This document shows positions 28,441 to 38,200 of a stretch of DNA of 64,000 bases, piece after piece. The notes under the pieces were generated by a model, which was given only the letters and a program-made list of their open reading frames with translations, ran no database searches and was not told the origin of the DNA. Position 1 is the first letter of the stretch; each line of letters begins with the position of its first letter. The translations under genes and the position numbers were made by a program. Origin of the DNA: CAWBBA01 sp963741625. GTDB lineage: Bacteria; Desulfobacterota; Desulfomonilia; Desulfomonilales; Desulfomonilaceae. The stretch spans positions 1,054,001-1,118,000 of the forward strand of contig CAVUIT010000012.1 of the NCBI GenBank assembly GCA_963741625.1. The letters are read 5' to 3'.

Positions 28441-29322
28441 ATGGAAACAGGTACCGAGACCGTTAAACGTGGTCATGCTCAGATGCTCAAGGGCGGAGTC
28501 ATTATGGACGTGGTTACCCCGGAACACGCGCGCATTGCGGAAACGGCCGGGGCTTGTGCCGTCATGGCGCTGGAGAGGGTACCTGCGGATATTCGGGCTC
28601 ACGGTGGGGTGGCTCGCATGAGCGATCCCGGTCTGATCCTTGAAATCATGGATGCAGTCACCATTCCTGTGATGGCGAAATGCAGAATCGGCCATTTTGT
28701 GGAAGCGCAAATACTCGAAGCAATAGGCGTGGATTATATAGACGAAAGCGAAGTTCTCACTCCTGCGGATGAACAGCATCACATTGACAAGAAGTCCTTC
28801 AAAGTCCCCTTTGTTTGCGGCTGTAGGAATCTCGGCGAGGCTCTGAGGCGCATTGGAGAAGGAGCCGCGATGATGCGTACGAAGGGCGAAGCCGGCACCG
28901 GTGATGTGGTCGAAGCTGTACGGCACGCTCGGTCGGTGATGGGAGAGATCCGTCGCATCAGCGGCATCAGGGTCGACGAACTCATGGCCTATGCGAAAGA
29001 AATTGGAGCCCCGTATGAATTGGTGAAAGAGACCGCGGAGAAGGGCCGGCTTCCGGTGGTCAACTTTGCAGCAGGCGGTGTCGCAACACCGGCCGACGCG
29101 GCATTGATGATGCAACTCGGGGTGGATGGCGTTTTCGTCGGCTCAGGCATTTTCAAGAGCGGCAATCCTGCGCTCAGGGCCAAGGCGATCGTAGAGGCGG
29201 TTACTCATTTCAACGATCCCAAGATACTCGCGGAAGTGAGCAAAGGCCTCGGAGAGCCTATGGTGGGAATCGGGGTCAGTGAGTTGCCGGAAAACGCTCG
29301 GCTCGCAGGGCGGGGGTGGTGA
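28441..29322 (+). CDS. pdxS: Pyridoxal 5'-phosphate synthase lyase subunit
   Basis: Makes PLP from ribose 5-phosphate, glyceraldehyde 3-phosphate and ammonia supplied by PdxT. 293 residues, a TIM barrel starting KRGHAQMLKGGVIMDV. The Schiff-base lysine is in VMAKCRIGHF, the second lysine in MRTKGEAGTG, and the phosphate loop in DGVFVGSGIFKS. pdxT follows 7 bases after the stop, forming the standard operon. Confidence 0.97.
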   Translation: METGTETVKRGHAQMLKGGVIMDVVTPEHARIAETAGACAVMALERVPADIRAHGGVARMSDPGLILEIMDAVTIPVMAKCRIGHFVEAQILEAIGVDYIDESEVLTPADEQHHIDKKSFKVPFVCGCRNLGEALRRIGEGAAMMRTKGEAGTGDVVEAVRHARSVMGEIRRISGIRVDELMAYAKEIGAPYELVKETAEKGRLPVVNFAAGGVATPADAALMMQLGVDGVFVGSGIFKSGNPALRAKAIVEAVTHFNDPKILAEVSKGLGEPMVGIGVSELPENARLAGRGW

Positions 29323-29329
29323 AGAGACC

Positions 29330-29902
29330 ATGAGGATCGGGGTTCTTGCTCTTCAGGGAGACTTCGAGGAGCACTGCACGGTTTTGACACGCCTGGGCGT
29401 GGAAGTTCTGGAGGTCCGGTTACCTCAGCATTTGGAAAAGCTGAATGGACTGATTATCCCTGGGGGAGAAAGCACCACTATCGGGAAGCTCGCTGAGCGA
29501 TTCGGACTACTGGACCCTCTGCGACTTCGGGCAAAATCTATGGCCATCTGGGGGACCTGCGCAGGGCTCGTCTTTATGGCGCGAGACGTGGGTATGTCCC
29601 AGCCCCTCCTCGGGGTCATGGACATGGTGGTTCAGCGCAACGCATTCGGTCGCCAGATCGATAGTTTCGAGGAAGACCTTGAAATTCCGGGAATTGACGG
29701 AGGTCCGTTCCACGCAGTCTTCATCAGGGCTCCTGTTATAAGCGAGGTGGGGCCCAAGGTTGAAGTGCTGTGTCGCCTTGGTGACGGCAGGAAAGTCGCA
29801 GTGCGCGAGGGTCGTTTTATTGCCACCTCTTTTCACCCGGAGTTGACTCGAGATGATCGGCTTCATCGGTATTTCCTCCGGATGGTAGCGGAGGCTGCGT
29901 AA
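29330..29902 (+). CDS. pdxT: Pyridoxal 5'-phosphate synthase glutaminase subunit
   Basis: 190 residues from ATG 29330, with GAAGAG upstream. A class I glutamine amidotransferase: ALQGDFEEH at the start, GGESTTIGKL, nucleophile Cys in WGTCAGLVFMA, and His/Glu in ATSFHPELT. It hydrolyses glutamine and channels ammonia to PdxS. Confidence 0.96.
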   Translation: MRIGVLALQGDFEEHCTVLTRLGVEVLEVRLPQHLEKLNGLIIPGGESTTIGKLAERFGLLDPLRLRAKSMAIWGTCAGLVFMARDVGMSQPLLGVMDMVVQRNAFGRQIDSFEEDLEIPGIDGGPFHAVFIRAPVISEVGPKVEVLCRLGDGRKVAVREGRFIATSFHPELTRDDRLHRYFLRMVAEAA

Positions 29903-30053
29903 AAAGGCCCATAAATTAAGCTCTTACCGAGATGTGGCTTTGCGATAGGTAGGCCATTAGAAGAACCCTGTGTCGCATGGCTGCAGACGCTTCGGCAGGC
30001 TCTTCATCGGCATTGACAAAAGCAATATCCAAAACTGAGGATGACTCGGTGGG

Positions 30054-30072
30054 GACGGGCATTCTGCCCGTC
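30054..30072. repeat. Dispersed palindromic repeat
   Basis: A perfect hairpin GACGGGCA-TTC-TGCCCGTC lies inside the 293-base pdxT-truA spacer. A looser pair (GGTGGGGAC near 30048, GTCCCACC near 30109) surrounds it. No gene is supported in the spacer. Confidence 0.5.
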
Positions 30073-30195
30073 TTTCGAAGACAGGCAACCCTGAGAGGAA
30101 CGCGGGGTTGTCCCACCAATCTGTGCCCTGGGTCGGTATGTGGCCTGGACGTCGGAATAGGACATGATTTTCGGCGCACATGTTAAGCTAAACAA

Positions 30196-30979
30196 ATGAC
30201 CAAGTTCATGGCCGTCGTGGAATATGACGGGACCGCGTACCACGGCTGGCAGCTGCAAAAAGCTCTTCCCACTATTCAGGGCCGCATCGAAGACGCATTA
30301 GAGAGGATCCTGGGGACCCCCACGCGTGTGCATGGCTCGGGCCGTACCGACGCGGGTGTCCATGCAGTGGGGCAGGTGGCGCATTTTGTGTCAAATTGGT
30401 CGCGGTCTGTCGAAGAGCTGAAAAAAGGTTGCAACGCCCTGTTGCCGCCGGATATCACAGTTCGGAAGCTGGAAGCGGCACCCGAAGACTTTCACGCGAG
30501 GCATTCGGCCCATTCCAAAACCTATGTGTATAAAATACTGAACCTGCCTCTTCGTTCCCCGTTGAGCAGGCTCTATTCCTGGCATGTTCAGCGCGAGTTG
30601 GACCTTCAGTCGATGAATCGAGCCGCTGAATACCTGGTAGGGACCCACGATTTTGCCGCCTTCGGGTCCCCCACAGAAGGCACGCCTTCGACGGTCCGCC
30701 GCATGTTGGAGACAGCATGGCTCAGAGATGAACCTCTAGGCTTATTGTGCTTCACCATTCGCGGGACAGGGTTCCTCAGGTACATGGTCCGATCAATTGT
30801 GGGTACGCTCCGCGGGTCGGCAGCGGAAAGGTCAGTGCACGTCCGAATTCGAAGCCATTCTGAGGTCTTGCGACCGCTCCCGCTCGGGTCCTGCGGCTCC
30901 TCCCCACGGCTTATACCTGCAATCTGTGAACTATGGAGGGGATGCTTGCGACGCAAAGACTTCTTGCGTATCCCTATGA
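30196..30979 (+). CDS. truA: tRNA pseudouridine(38-40) synthase TruA (two frameshifts)
   Basis: Converts U38-40 of tRNA anticodon arms to pseudouridine. It starts VEYDGTAYHGWQ; the catalytic Asp is in GSGRTDAGVHA; then FHARHSAHSKTYVY and GTGFLRYMVRSIVGTL. After GTL the coding moves to a second frame (VGSGKVSA) near 30810. It moves to a third frame near 30835 (SEFEAILRSC, then PAAPPHGLYLQSVNY), with a stop at 30979. Both shifts fit single-base losses. Corrected length is about 261 residues, the family norm. The long in-frame extension to 31068 is not TruA-like. Confidence 0.88.
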
Positions 30980-31068
30980 ATTGGCGGCATGGGCCCTGGC
31001 TTTCCGTCAGTTCTTCTCCGAACATTCAAAAACTTCGCCCATCAGTGGCTTCACCAGGAGAAATATAG

Positions 31069-32001
31069 ATGTCGGAAGCTGTATACCTTCGAACTCTGAA
31101 GGAAGGTAGTTTCCCGGAAAAGATCCATCAGGCGCGAGAGATGTTGCGCGACTGCCGTGTCTGTCCCCGAAACTGCAGGGTCAACAGGCTGGAAGGTGAG
31201 CTGGGCTTCTGCAGTGTGGGGGCGCTCGCGATGGTGTCCTCCGCCAACCCTCATTTCGGTGAGGAAGCGCCGCTCGTGGGATCGGGCGGATCAGGTACGA
31301 TTTTTCTTACGTCATGTAATCTAAAGTGCGTGTTCTGCCAGAATTACGAGATCAGCAACCTGATGGAGGGTCAGGAGATGGACAGCCCGACCCTGGCCGG
31401 CCTGATGCTGGGATTGCAGCATTCAGGGTGTCACAACATAAACTTTGTTACACCTTCCCATCAGGTGCCTCAAATCCTGGACGCGGTTCACACTGCCGCG
31501 CAAAACGGTTTACGCGTGCCGCTGGTTTACAACACAGGCGGGTACGACACCGTAGAGACCCTTCGGTTGTTGGATGGCGTGGTTGACATCTACATGCCCG
31601 ACATCAAGTTCATGGATCCCGACGTCAGCAAGCGACTGGCGGACGCACCCGACTATCCTGATGTAGTGCGAGCTGCCGTCAAGGAGATGCACAGGCAGGT
31701 CGGGGATCTGCAAATCAATGACCAGGGAATAGCAACAAGAGGGCTCCTTGTTCGCCATCTTGTCATGCCGGATGATCTGGCCGGGACTCGTGAGGTGATG
31801 GAATTTCTCGCGGAAGAAATCTCGACCAACACCTATGTTAATGTCATGAACCAATACAGGCCATGCGGAAGGGCGTTTGAACAGTCTGATATCAACCGCT
31901 CCGTGACTCGCCAGGAATATGCTCAGGCCCTCGAGACAGCCAAGGAAGCAGGAATCACGAGGCTTGACGAACGGGCCGCTTTCAGGCTCAAGTTTTTTTG
32001 A
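31069..32001 (+). CDS. Radical SAM protein, PflA-like family
   Basis: 310 residues; ATG 31069 has GGAG nine bases upstream. An N-terminal Cys set (DCRVCPRNCRVNR) precedes the radical SAM cluster CNLKCVFCQN. This arrangement is found in proteins annotated as pyruvate-formate-lyase-activating enzyme homologs (COG1313 type). No glycyl-radical enzyme is near, so the substrate is unknown. It is followed by a thioesterase gene 17 bases later, probably co-transcribed. Confidence 0.88.
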   Translation: MSEAVYLRTLKEGSFPEKIHQAREMLRDCRVCPRNCRVNRLEGELGFCSVGALAMVSSANPHFGEEAPLVGSGGSGTIFLTSCNLKCVFCQNYEISNLMEGQEMDSPTLAGLMLGLQHSGCHNINFVTPSHQVPQILDAVHTAAQNGLRVPLVYNTGGYDTVETLRLLDGVVDIYMPDIKFMDPDVSKRLADAPDYPDVVRAAVKEMHRQVGDLQINDQGIATRGLLVRHLVMPDDLAGTREVMEFLAEEISTNTYVNVMNQYRPCGRAFEQSDINRSVTRQEYAQALETAKEAGITRLDERAAFRLKFF

Positions 32002-32018
32002 GAACAAAAGGAGACAGG

Positions 32019-32588
32019 ATGCGTCGCATTAACCCCGAGTACGTGGAAATCGTCAGCGCTGCTGCAAGCCGATCGCCCTATTTCACCCTGCTTTCCATGA
32101 AACTCAAAGATTTCGACATAGGCCGGTCTCTTGTGGAGATTGCACTGGACGGGAAACACCTTCAGCCATTTGGATTCGTTCACGGAGGGGTATTCTCTTC
32201 CATCATAGATGCTGCTGCGTTTTGGGCCGTGTATCCCGAAGTAGACGAGACCGCGGGAATGACTTCGGTGGATCTGAAAGTTAACTATTTGGCCCCGGCG
32301 ACAGGGGGTAAGTTGATTGCCCGCGGGCGGCGGATCAAATTGGGCAAGACCCTGGGGTTAGGCGAGGCTGAGGTCACCGACCAGGATGGCAGAAGGCTGG
32401 CTCACGGGACCTCTACTCTGATAGTCTTAGCTGATTTTCCCTTTGTCCATGAGGAGCTTCTGCCCCCAAAGTTTGTCGATGAGAGCGTGAGGATGGCCAC
32501 GGGGGCAGGGAAGCAGGGCACATATGGTCACAGTCCGTTGACCGCGCCTCTCTCATTCTCCTCGGCAACGGGGGATTTTCGTGGATGA
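32019..32588 (+). CDS. PaaI-type hotdog-fold thioesterase
   Basis: 189 residues from ATG 32019, with AAGGAGACAGG upstream. The hotdog core contains PFGFVHGGVFSSIIDAAAFWA and VDLKVNYLAPATGGKL. The C-terminal 50 residues are variable. It is more distant from the thioesterase at 19144 than typical duplicates. It overlaps the next gene by 8 bases. Confidence 0.85.
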   Translation: MRRINPEYVEIVSAAASRSPYFTLLSMKLKDFDIGRSLVEIALDGKHLQPFGFVHGGVFSSIIDAAAFWAVYPEVDETAGMTSVDLKVNYLAPATGGKLIARGRRIKLGKTLGLGEAEVTDQDGRRLAHGTSTLIVLADFPFVHEELLPPKFVDESVRMATGAGKQGTYGHSPLTAPLSFSSATGDFRG

Positions 32589-33330
32589 TTTAGTACTGGA
32601 TGGGCACGCGCATTGTGGCGTGACGGTGCCGTTCGAGGAAATTGCCTACGAGTGGCAAACCGGCGGAATTCATGGTGGCGTGATCTTCTCTCCGGTCGAA
32701 GAGATTTACGATCGTTACGACCCTTCGTTCACAGATTCTCAGGGGTATCGGCACAGCCGATCCCGAGTCCACAATTACCTTCTGGAAATCGCTTCGCGAG
32801 AAAATATTTTTCCCTACTTCTTTGTATGGAACGATTTTTCGCCCATTCCGGATAAGTTTGTTGGAATAAAGTGGCATCGCCACTCGGGTGAGCCGGTCTA
32901 TTCGTACGGGACTGCCCCGTGTCTCAAAATAATTGATGACATCTGTGAAAGAGGCCTCCCTATAGTGTTGGAGGAGGAGTTTCATCACACTCTCCGATTC
33001 ATCAAAGAGATTGCCGAACGAACGGTAGTGATCATTCCTCACATGGGAGCATTGAATGGGGGGTATTCTCAATTGAAGAGGGCCAAAGTCTTCGACAACG
33101 AGAGAGTTTGGGTGGATACTGCACTGGCCGGTGTCCATGAAATCCGCGATTTTGCGGACACGTATGGAGCGGAACGCATCATCTTTGGGTCAGATTACCC
33201 GTTTGGCGTTCCCGCCAGTGAAAAGCGGAAGCTTCTGCGGAGCTTTTCGGAAGACGACCTCCGAGGGATATTTTCGGGAAATTTGTTGCGGCTGCTTGGG
33301 CGAGAGGCACAGCCCGGGTCCGCGGATTGA
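32581..33330 (+). CDS. Amidohydrolase-family (TIM-barrel) protein
   Basis: 249 residues from GTG 32581. The first metal motif is DGHAHCG; then GIKWHRHSGEP, VIIPHMGALNGG and the final acidic motif IFGSDYPFG, as in the COG2159 branch of amidohydrolases (decarboxylases and hydrolases). The substrate is not deducible. It ends the radical SAM-thioesterase-amidohydrolase cluster. Confidence 0.83.
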   Translation: MDDLVLDGHAHCGVTVPFEEIAYEWQTGGIHGGVIFSPVEEIYDRYDPSFTDSQGYRHSRSRVHNYLLEIASRENIFPYFFVWNDFSPIPDKFVGIKWHRHSGEPVYSYGTAPCLKIIDDICERGLPIVLEEEFHHTLRFIKEIAERTVVIIPHMGALNGGYSQLKRAKVFDNERVWVDTALAGVHEIRDFADTYGAERIIFGSDYPFGVPASEKRKLLRSFSEDDLRGIFSGNLLRLLGREAQPGSAD

Positions 33331-33445
33331 GGTCGTAACGGCCGGGTCCAGGAGATCAGCCATCTGTGTCTTGACGTAATCAGGAATAATTTGATATTGA
33401 TGCACAGTGACATTTAACATCCCCGGTGTCTCCGCGGAAGCGGTC

Positions 33446-33555
33446 GTCGCCGGTGACCGGGAGAGGGCGACTTGGAGTTACTAACCCCGTCAGGTCCGGG
33501 AGGAAGCAGCGGAAGTAATCTCGGGAGTCGGCCCTTAGACCCGATCACCGGTCAC
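33446..33555 (+). ncRNA. ffs: Signal recognition particle RNA (4.5S)
   Basis: The conserved apical loop GTCAGGTCCGGGAGGAAGCA is at 33489-33508, with the GGA-containing tetraloop bound by Ffh. The terminal stem pairs GCCGGTGACCGGG (33449-33461) with CCCGATCACCGGT (33540-33552). Its size of about 105-110 bases fits the bacterial small SRP RNA. It lies directly upstream of dnaX, a common arrangement. The exact ends are estimated from the stem; a pyrimidine-rich tail (TTTCCCTTTTC) follows. Confidence 0.93.
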
Positions 33556-33589
33556 GCCCGTTTCCCTTTTCATCGGATATCTCAAAGGC

Positions 33590-35360
33590 ATGCCGTCTTA
33601 CCTAGTCCTCGCACGAAAATATAGACCCACGACGTTCAATGAGGTGGTCGGTCAGGACCACGTGATCCAGACGCTCTCGAATTCAATTCTCTCGGGACGA
33701 GTGGCTCACGCTTTTCTCTTTTGCGGCGTGCGGGGCGTGGGCAAGACGACCGTGGCTCGGATTCTTGCCAAGGCCCTTAATTGCTCCGGCCGACCGGAAG
33801 GAGAGGCAAATCCTTGCAACGTCTGCTCATCTTGCAAGGAGATCAGCAACGGTATCAGTGTGGACGTGCAGGAAATCGACGGAGCCTCCAATACTTCGGT
33901 AGATAACATTCGGGAAATCAACGAGAATATCAAGTATCCCCCGGTAAGCTCGCTCTACAAGATCATAATCATAGACGAAGTTCACATGATCTCCATCAAC
34001 GCGTTCAATGCGCTGCTGAAGACCCTGGAAGAACCTCCTGCCCATGCCAAATTCATTTTCGCCACCACCGAGTCCCATAAAGTTCCAGCCACCATCAATT
34101 CGCGGTGTCAGAGGTTTAATTTCCGAACAATCTCGGCCCGCGAAATCGCCAACGGCATGGACGCCATCCTCAAACAGGAAGGCATTGCGGCCGATGAAGA
34201 GGCGCTTGCCCTGGTGGCCAGAGAGGCGCAAGGGTCCTTCAGGGACGCTCTGAGCTTGCTGGATCAGGTAATCGCGTTCGGGTCCAAACGGATAGCCACA
34301 GAGGACGTGATCGGGATCTTGGGAGTAGCAGGGCGAGACTCTTTCGGCCGCCTCGTGCGAGCGATCCTTGAGCGGGATGCGGCTGCGGCCCTGACGGTAC
34401 TGCATGAAGTCTTTCAGCAAGGTTACGACCCTGAGCAACTGATAATGGACTTGATCCAATACGTCCGCAACTTGATCGTCGTCAAAACCGTGCCACCCGG
34501 CTCTCGTGTCGAAGGCTTGATTGACGCCCCGGCTTCGGAACTGGAGGAGATGGAAGCCCTAATGAGGGGGGCAACGGCTCAGGAACTTCAAAACTTCTTC
34601 AGTATACTGATGCGCAGCGAGGGAGAGATCAAGCGATCCGCTAATCCGTGGGTCACGCTTGAAATGACGGTGCTCAAGATGGCCTATTCGCCTGATATCA
34701 TGGACCTGGCGGAAATGCTTCGCCGCATGGACTCCGGATTACCACATTCTCGACCGAAGGCAGGCGACGACAGGCACAGCCAAACCATGCATCCGGTTGC
34801 GGTCAAATCGGGAAAGCCCGAGACGAAGGCGAAACATTCCGCTGCCACAGAGCAGAGCGAACCGCGGCATAGCCCCGTGGACCATTCACAAGATATCCCT
34901 TCGGAGCGGTTCACCATTACGCAGGTCGTACCTGTGCCGACGGGGACGCCGGATGAGATCTGGGCGAACCTCAAAGAGCGCGTCAGGCCTATCCGGCCAA
35001 GATCCAATGCTGCCGTCTCTTATGGATCACGGAAGGCTCATTTCCCACGGACCTACTGAAGTGGAGGTCGGCTTCCACAAAGAGGTGTACAAAGAGCAGT
35101 TCGAAAGCCGACTGGCAAGCAAAACCGGTGTCAGGGCCATCTTCGAGGAATTCTTCGGAGGCGCGAGACTAAAGATCTTGACCCTTGCCCGTGAAACCTC
35201 TCTTGACACTAAGAGTCCTTACTCAGCTTCTGCTGACGGACAAACAGATCTAGACAGGGCGCTGAAGAACGAAGCAATAGAGAACCCGATCACCAAGGCG
35301 GTACTGGGAGAGTTCGAAGATAGTTCCATAGTGGAGGTCAAGATCCTGTCAAAGCCGTAA
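33590..35360 (+). CDS. dnaX: DNA polymerase III subunit gamma/tau (one frameshift)
   Basis: The clamp-loader ATPase. Walker A is GVRGVGKTTVA, the zinc cysteines are NCSGRPEG / CNVCSSC, the DEVH-type Walker B is IIIDEVHMIS, and sensor 1 is ATTESHKVPATINSRC. The polymerase-binding tail DHGRLISHGPTEVEVGFHKE lies in another frame that takes over near 34985-35010 and runs to 35360. The length is three-fold plus one, so one base is extra. There is no slippery A-run, which argues against the programmed gamma/tau shift. About 590 residues. ffs is upstream; ybaB and recR, often next, are absent. Confidence 0.92.
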
Positions 35361-35490
35361 GCGCGCCAAATGACGGCCTGAACTTACAGGGCGATGCGGA
35401 CAGGCTTGTGGCCGTGCAGTTCCTGACTTGACAGATCTCTCACGAATCCTTAACTTGAATCTTACGAGAATTAGCCATCAGGAGATTGCA

Positions 35491-35817
35491 ATGGGCGGAT
35501 GCAGTAGTTGCTCGGGTTGTTCCACGGAACCTAATATCAGTCCCACCAAGAAGGCCGAGAAATTGGAGAAGGTGCAGCGGTCCGATAATCCGCGCTACCC
35601 GCACGTATTTGTGGGCAAACAGGCCATATACACGGACCAGGAAGCGCAGATGATTGTGGCGGTCCTTGCGGATGATTGTGACGACAATTGCGATTGTTTT
35701 ACTCTGAATCCACTACAGATCCTCAGAGACTTGCAGAAGAAGCATTCCTTGGGCAATGCTATTGACGTGTCCCAACCTGTGGGCGAGAGTTGCTGGAAAT
35801 TACAGGCCCTGATCTGA
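35491..35817 (+). CDS. Small cysteine-rich protein with N-terminal MGGCSSCSGC motif
   Basis: 108 residues from ATG 35491, with AGGAG upstream. It begins MGGCSSCSGCS, a dense CxxCxxC motif suited to metal or Fe-S binding. A charged linker follows, then a conserved-looking domain (YPHVFVGKQAIYTDQEAQMIV, DDCDDNCDCFTLN, PVGESCWKLQAL) with further cysteines. I do not recognise the family. It follows dnaX by 130 bases in the same direction. Confidence 0.65.
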   Translation: MGGCSSCSGCSTEPNISPTKKAEKLEKVQRSDNPRYPHVFVGKQAIYTDQEAQMIVAVLADDCDDNCDCFTLNPLQILRDLQKKHSLGNAIDVSQPVGESCWKLQALI

Positions 35818-36356
35818 GGGCCAAGAAAATGTTTTGACCCGACCACTTTCAGCCGGGTCAAAACTTGTAAGGAACTCATCCCCACTCACTCAGAATGGAC
35901 AATTACGTTATGAGTCCGGTTACAACATACCTAATTGCGCCTACCAGGCGGGATCAAACCTGACCTTAGCTTAGACCTGAGCTTTTGATGGGTGACACCT
36001 GGCTCACCTACTCCTCAGGATCTTGTCGCTCCCATTCCTAAACCTCTCTTTCTGTTTTGAAACGTTGCAAGAAAATTCATCAATTTTGCGGGCTGATTTC
36101 GACAAAGGACGGAAGCCCATTTTCTTGCTAGCATATCTATTAATTGGTATGTGAAGCCCGTCTTTCTATTACCTGTATCTTTGCCGTCCCGGACGGCGGG
36201 GCGCGTGTAGCTATTGGATTGTGCCAATCATTCTTTGCGCTCCCGTTACCTTTTAGAAAGCAATGTGTCCCCCCTCCTGAGCTGAGCCACGTTAGTTCAA
36301 GCATCAAGCAATAAACAGTTGTGATCGTTTCCGGGTTCGGATCAATTCCCCCTTTT
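35818..36356. other. Intergenic region holding repeat copy 1
   Basis: No gene I can support. It contains the 80-base repeat at 35826-35905. The rest, 36010-36350, has short antisense frames without protein character. Confidence 0.4.
35826..35905. repeat. 80-base hairpin repeat, copy 1
   Basis: Contains TTTTGACCCG / CGGGTCAAAA (35832-35841, 35854-35863) with a 12-base loop, followed by a conserved tail ending CAGAATGGACAATTA. It matches 40012-40091 at 76 of 80 positions, in the same orientation, 4,186 bases apart. Confidence 0.85.
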
Positions 36357-37664
36357 TTACTTCGATTTCTCGTCAAAAGCCTTCCAGAACTGGTCATCAC
36401 ATTTCTGTTTGCAGTTGGCACATGACTCCGTCCCTCCCATAGCGCAGGGGCACTTGGAGTAACATGCGTTTCGGTCAAAATCCTTCAACAGCTTAGGGGC
36501 CTCTTCATTGGATCTTCGTTTTTTGGATTCAGAAGAATTTTCAGCCGTCTTTTTTATCTTTTCCTTTGAAGCTTCGCCCTTCCCTGAAACGGAACCGGTT
36601 GAGTTTTTCCCCCTAATATCTACACCTGCCTTGCGCAAGAAATTCGCCACACACTTCTGATCAACACTTCCCTTAGCGTTGCAATGAGCCAATAACTTGG
36701 TTGACTTAGAATCCAGAATAACACCGTCCGGCAGCAGCTTGAACTTGCCGAAGGTCGCAATCCCATCAGCAGTCGCTTTTGCCACATGGTGTTGGGCTAA
36801 AATGATTGCGCATATATCGTTCTTGAGGCATTCAATTCCTGATACCGCTTTCCCGTCATGCGTCACCTGACCAGTATCGAAAGCAACACACCATCCACCG
36901 TTACACGCGACATGAGGTAATTCTTTCTTGACCGGAGCGGCCTTGGGAGGTGGACTCGCGGTCGGTGCTGAAGCGGTCGAAATCAAGGGAGGCCCGGCAG
37001 GCGCCTTCTCGGGCGCCAAATCCTTTCTTGTGAAGCTTCCAAGCTGGGGAGGCGTTGTTATAGGCTTTTCGCGAGATGGACTTACGGCCGGCCCTACGGA
37101 AGTTACCCTCGGAGTCTCCGCATTATTGGCCCCGACCGCTTGGGGCGCCTCCTCTGGCAACTGAACGGAGGAGCCATCGACCCATCCTCGCCGGTCTGCA
37201 AGCTGCAACCAGTTGTCTGCAGTCGCTATGCCCGTAAGGTTGAGAGATTCACCAATTTGAGCGCAGCCGACTTTTGCATGTGACGAGGCTGGACCAGCCC
37301 TTATTGGGAGACACAACTCCGTATTGTCAACTTTTGTGATCATCCCCTCAAAGGGCATGGGTCTGAGAAACTGGAGGTCGATCCAGGCAGGCACAGCCGG
37401 ACCCTTCAACTTGACCCAACCGTGCTGGAACTCGTTAGCCCCCTGAACCTTTGTTCGCAACGGAAGGTGGATCAAAACTGGACCGTCAGCCGAGGGGCTG
37501 GAATGAACAGTTAAGCCCTTTTCATTGTCTATTCTGTCAACGTAGGCTTTTACAAATCCCACGTTTTCGCCCCATACCAGTTGCTTCAGCCCGGAACCGA
37601 AGATGAGGTCGGGGAGCAACAGACCCACAAGAATAGCTACAGGAACAAGTCTTGATACACTCAT
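36357..37664 (-). CDS. Exported protein with two SH3-like domains and a cysteine-rich C-terminus
   Basis: 435 residues from ATG 37664, with GGGAGGT upstream. A signal peptide (LVPVAILVGLLLPDLIFG) is followed by two bacterial SH3-like repeats. The first is at about 35-98, with GLTVHSSPSADGPV and GWVKLKGPAVPAWID; the second at about 104-165, with LPIRAGPASSHAKVG and RRGWVDGS. A Pro/Ala-rich linker spans about 170-250. A domain with paired cysteines (CNGGWCVAFD, ECLKNDICAII) follows, and a Lys/Ser-rich stretch ends in CYSKCPCAMGGTESCANCKQ. Such SH3 domains often bind cell wall. The C-terminal part is unknown to me. It is first in a minus-strand block of exported proteins. Confidence 0.72.
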   Translation of the reverse strand: MSVSRLVPVAILVGLLLPDLIFGSGLKQLVWGENVGFVKAYVDRIDNEKGLTVHSSPSADGPVLIHLPLRTKVQGANEFQHGWVKLKGPAVPAWIDLQFLRPMPFEGMITKVDNTELCLPIRAGPASSHAKVGCAQIGESLNLTGIATADNWLQLADRRGWVDGSSVQLPEEAPQAVGANNAETPRVTSVGPAVSPSREKPITTPPQLGSFTRKDLAPEKAPAGPPLISTASAPTASPPPKAAPVKKELPHVACNGGWCVAFDTGQVTHDGKAVSGIECLKNDICAIILAQHHVAKATADGIATFGKFKLLPDGVILDSKSTKLLAHCNAKGSVDQKCVANFLRKAGVDIRGKNSTGSVSGKGEASKEKIKKTAENSSESKKRRSNEEAPKLLKDFDRNACYSKCPCAMGGTESCANCKQKCDDQFWKAFDEKSK

Positions 37665-37762
37665 CTTGCAACCTCCCAGCCATAACAACGGGAGCAGCAT
37701 TTGGCGCGCTCGACCAGGCTCTCATCACTGCCGAGTCGTGTGATGGCCTTCCGACTCGATGG

Positions 37763-38083
37763 CTATCCTCTTTCGGCTTGAGCAGTGTCCGCATTGGGTT
37801 TAACATCGGGTATCTTATTCAAGTCGATCTTCCCGTCCAGTTTTCCCTGATTCCCGGTTTTCTGGCCTTTGCCGGAACCTGATCCCGAACCTGAGCCACT
37901 CCCAGACGCTCCACTTGAATGGCTTCCGGAGCTGGAGCCTCCACCAGCCAGCAATGTTGGGGAAGTGCCGGATTTTCCCAGCGAATGGAAGTCTGCGCGC
38001 TCTCCCATGATGTTGCCCGATAGCCAGAGCGCCAATGGAATGCCCGCAACTATAACTACATATATCAATCGTTTTTTTCCCAT
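37763..38083 (-). CDS. Small Ser/Gly-rich exported or membrane-anchored protein
   Basis: 106 residues. An N-terminal hydrophobic segment (RLIYVVIVAGIPLALWLSG) could be a signal or anchor. It is followed by a low-complexity Ser/Gly run (SGSGSGSGSG) and a short Asp/Lys tail (KIDLNKIPDVKPNADTAQ). AAGG lies before the ATG. It looks like a flexible linker or spacer protein of the same exported block. No family recognised. Confidence 0.6.
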   Translation of the reverse strand: MGKKRLIYVVIVAGIPLALWLSGNIMGERADFHSLGKSGTSPTLLAGGGSSSGSHSSGASGSGSGSGSGSGKGQKTGNQGKLDGKIDLNKIPDVKPNADTAQAERG

Positions 38084-38200
38084 CGCCTTATCCTCTTCGG
38101 CTCACGGTTTGTGCTTCATCCCGCTGCGTTACTGAAGTCCTCACTCTCATGCTGCATAGGGATTGCGAGGCCATTTAATTATCTCGAAACGCAGAGCCCC

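Noticed and set aside
33421..33445. tRNA-like sequence upstream of ffs
   Set aside because: No cloverleaf or T-loop consensus. I found no tRNA anywhere in the window.
34985..35010. Programmed ribosomal frameshift in dnaX (gamma/tau)
   Set aside because: There is no A-rich slippery sequence at the site. The shift lies far downstream of where gamma would end, and many other genes show the same kind of break.
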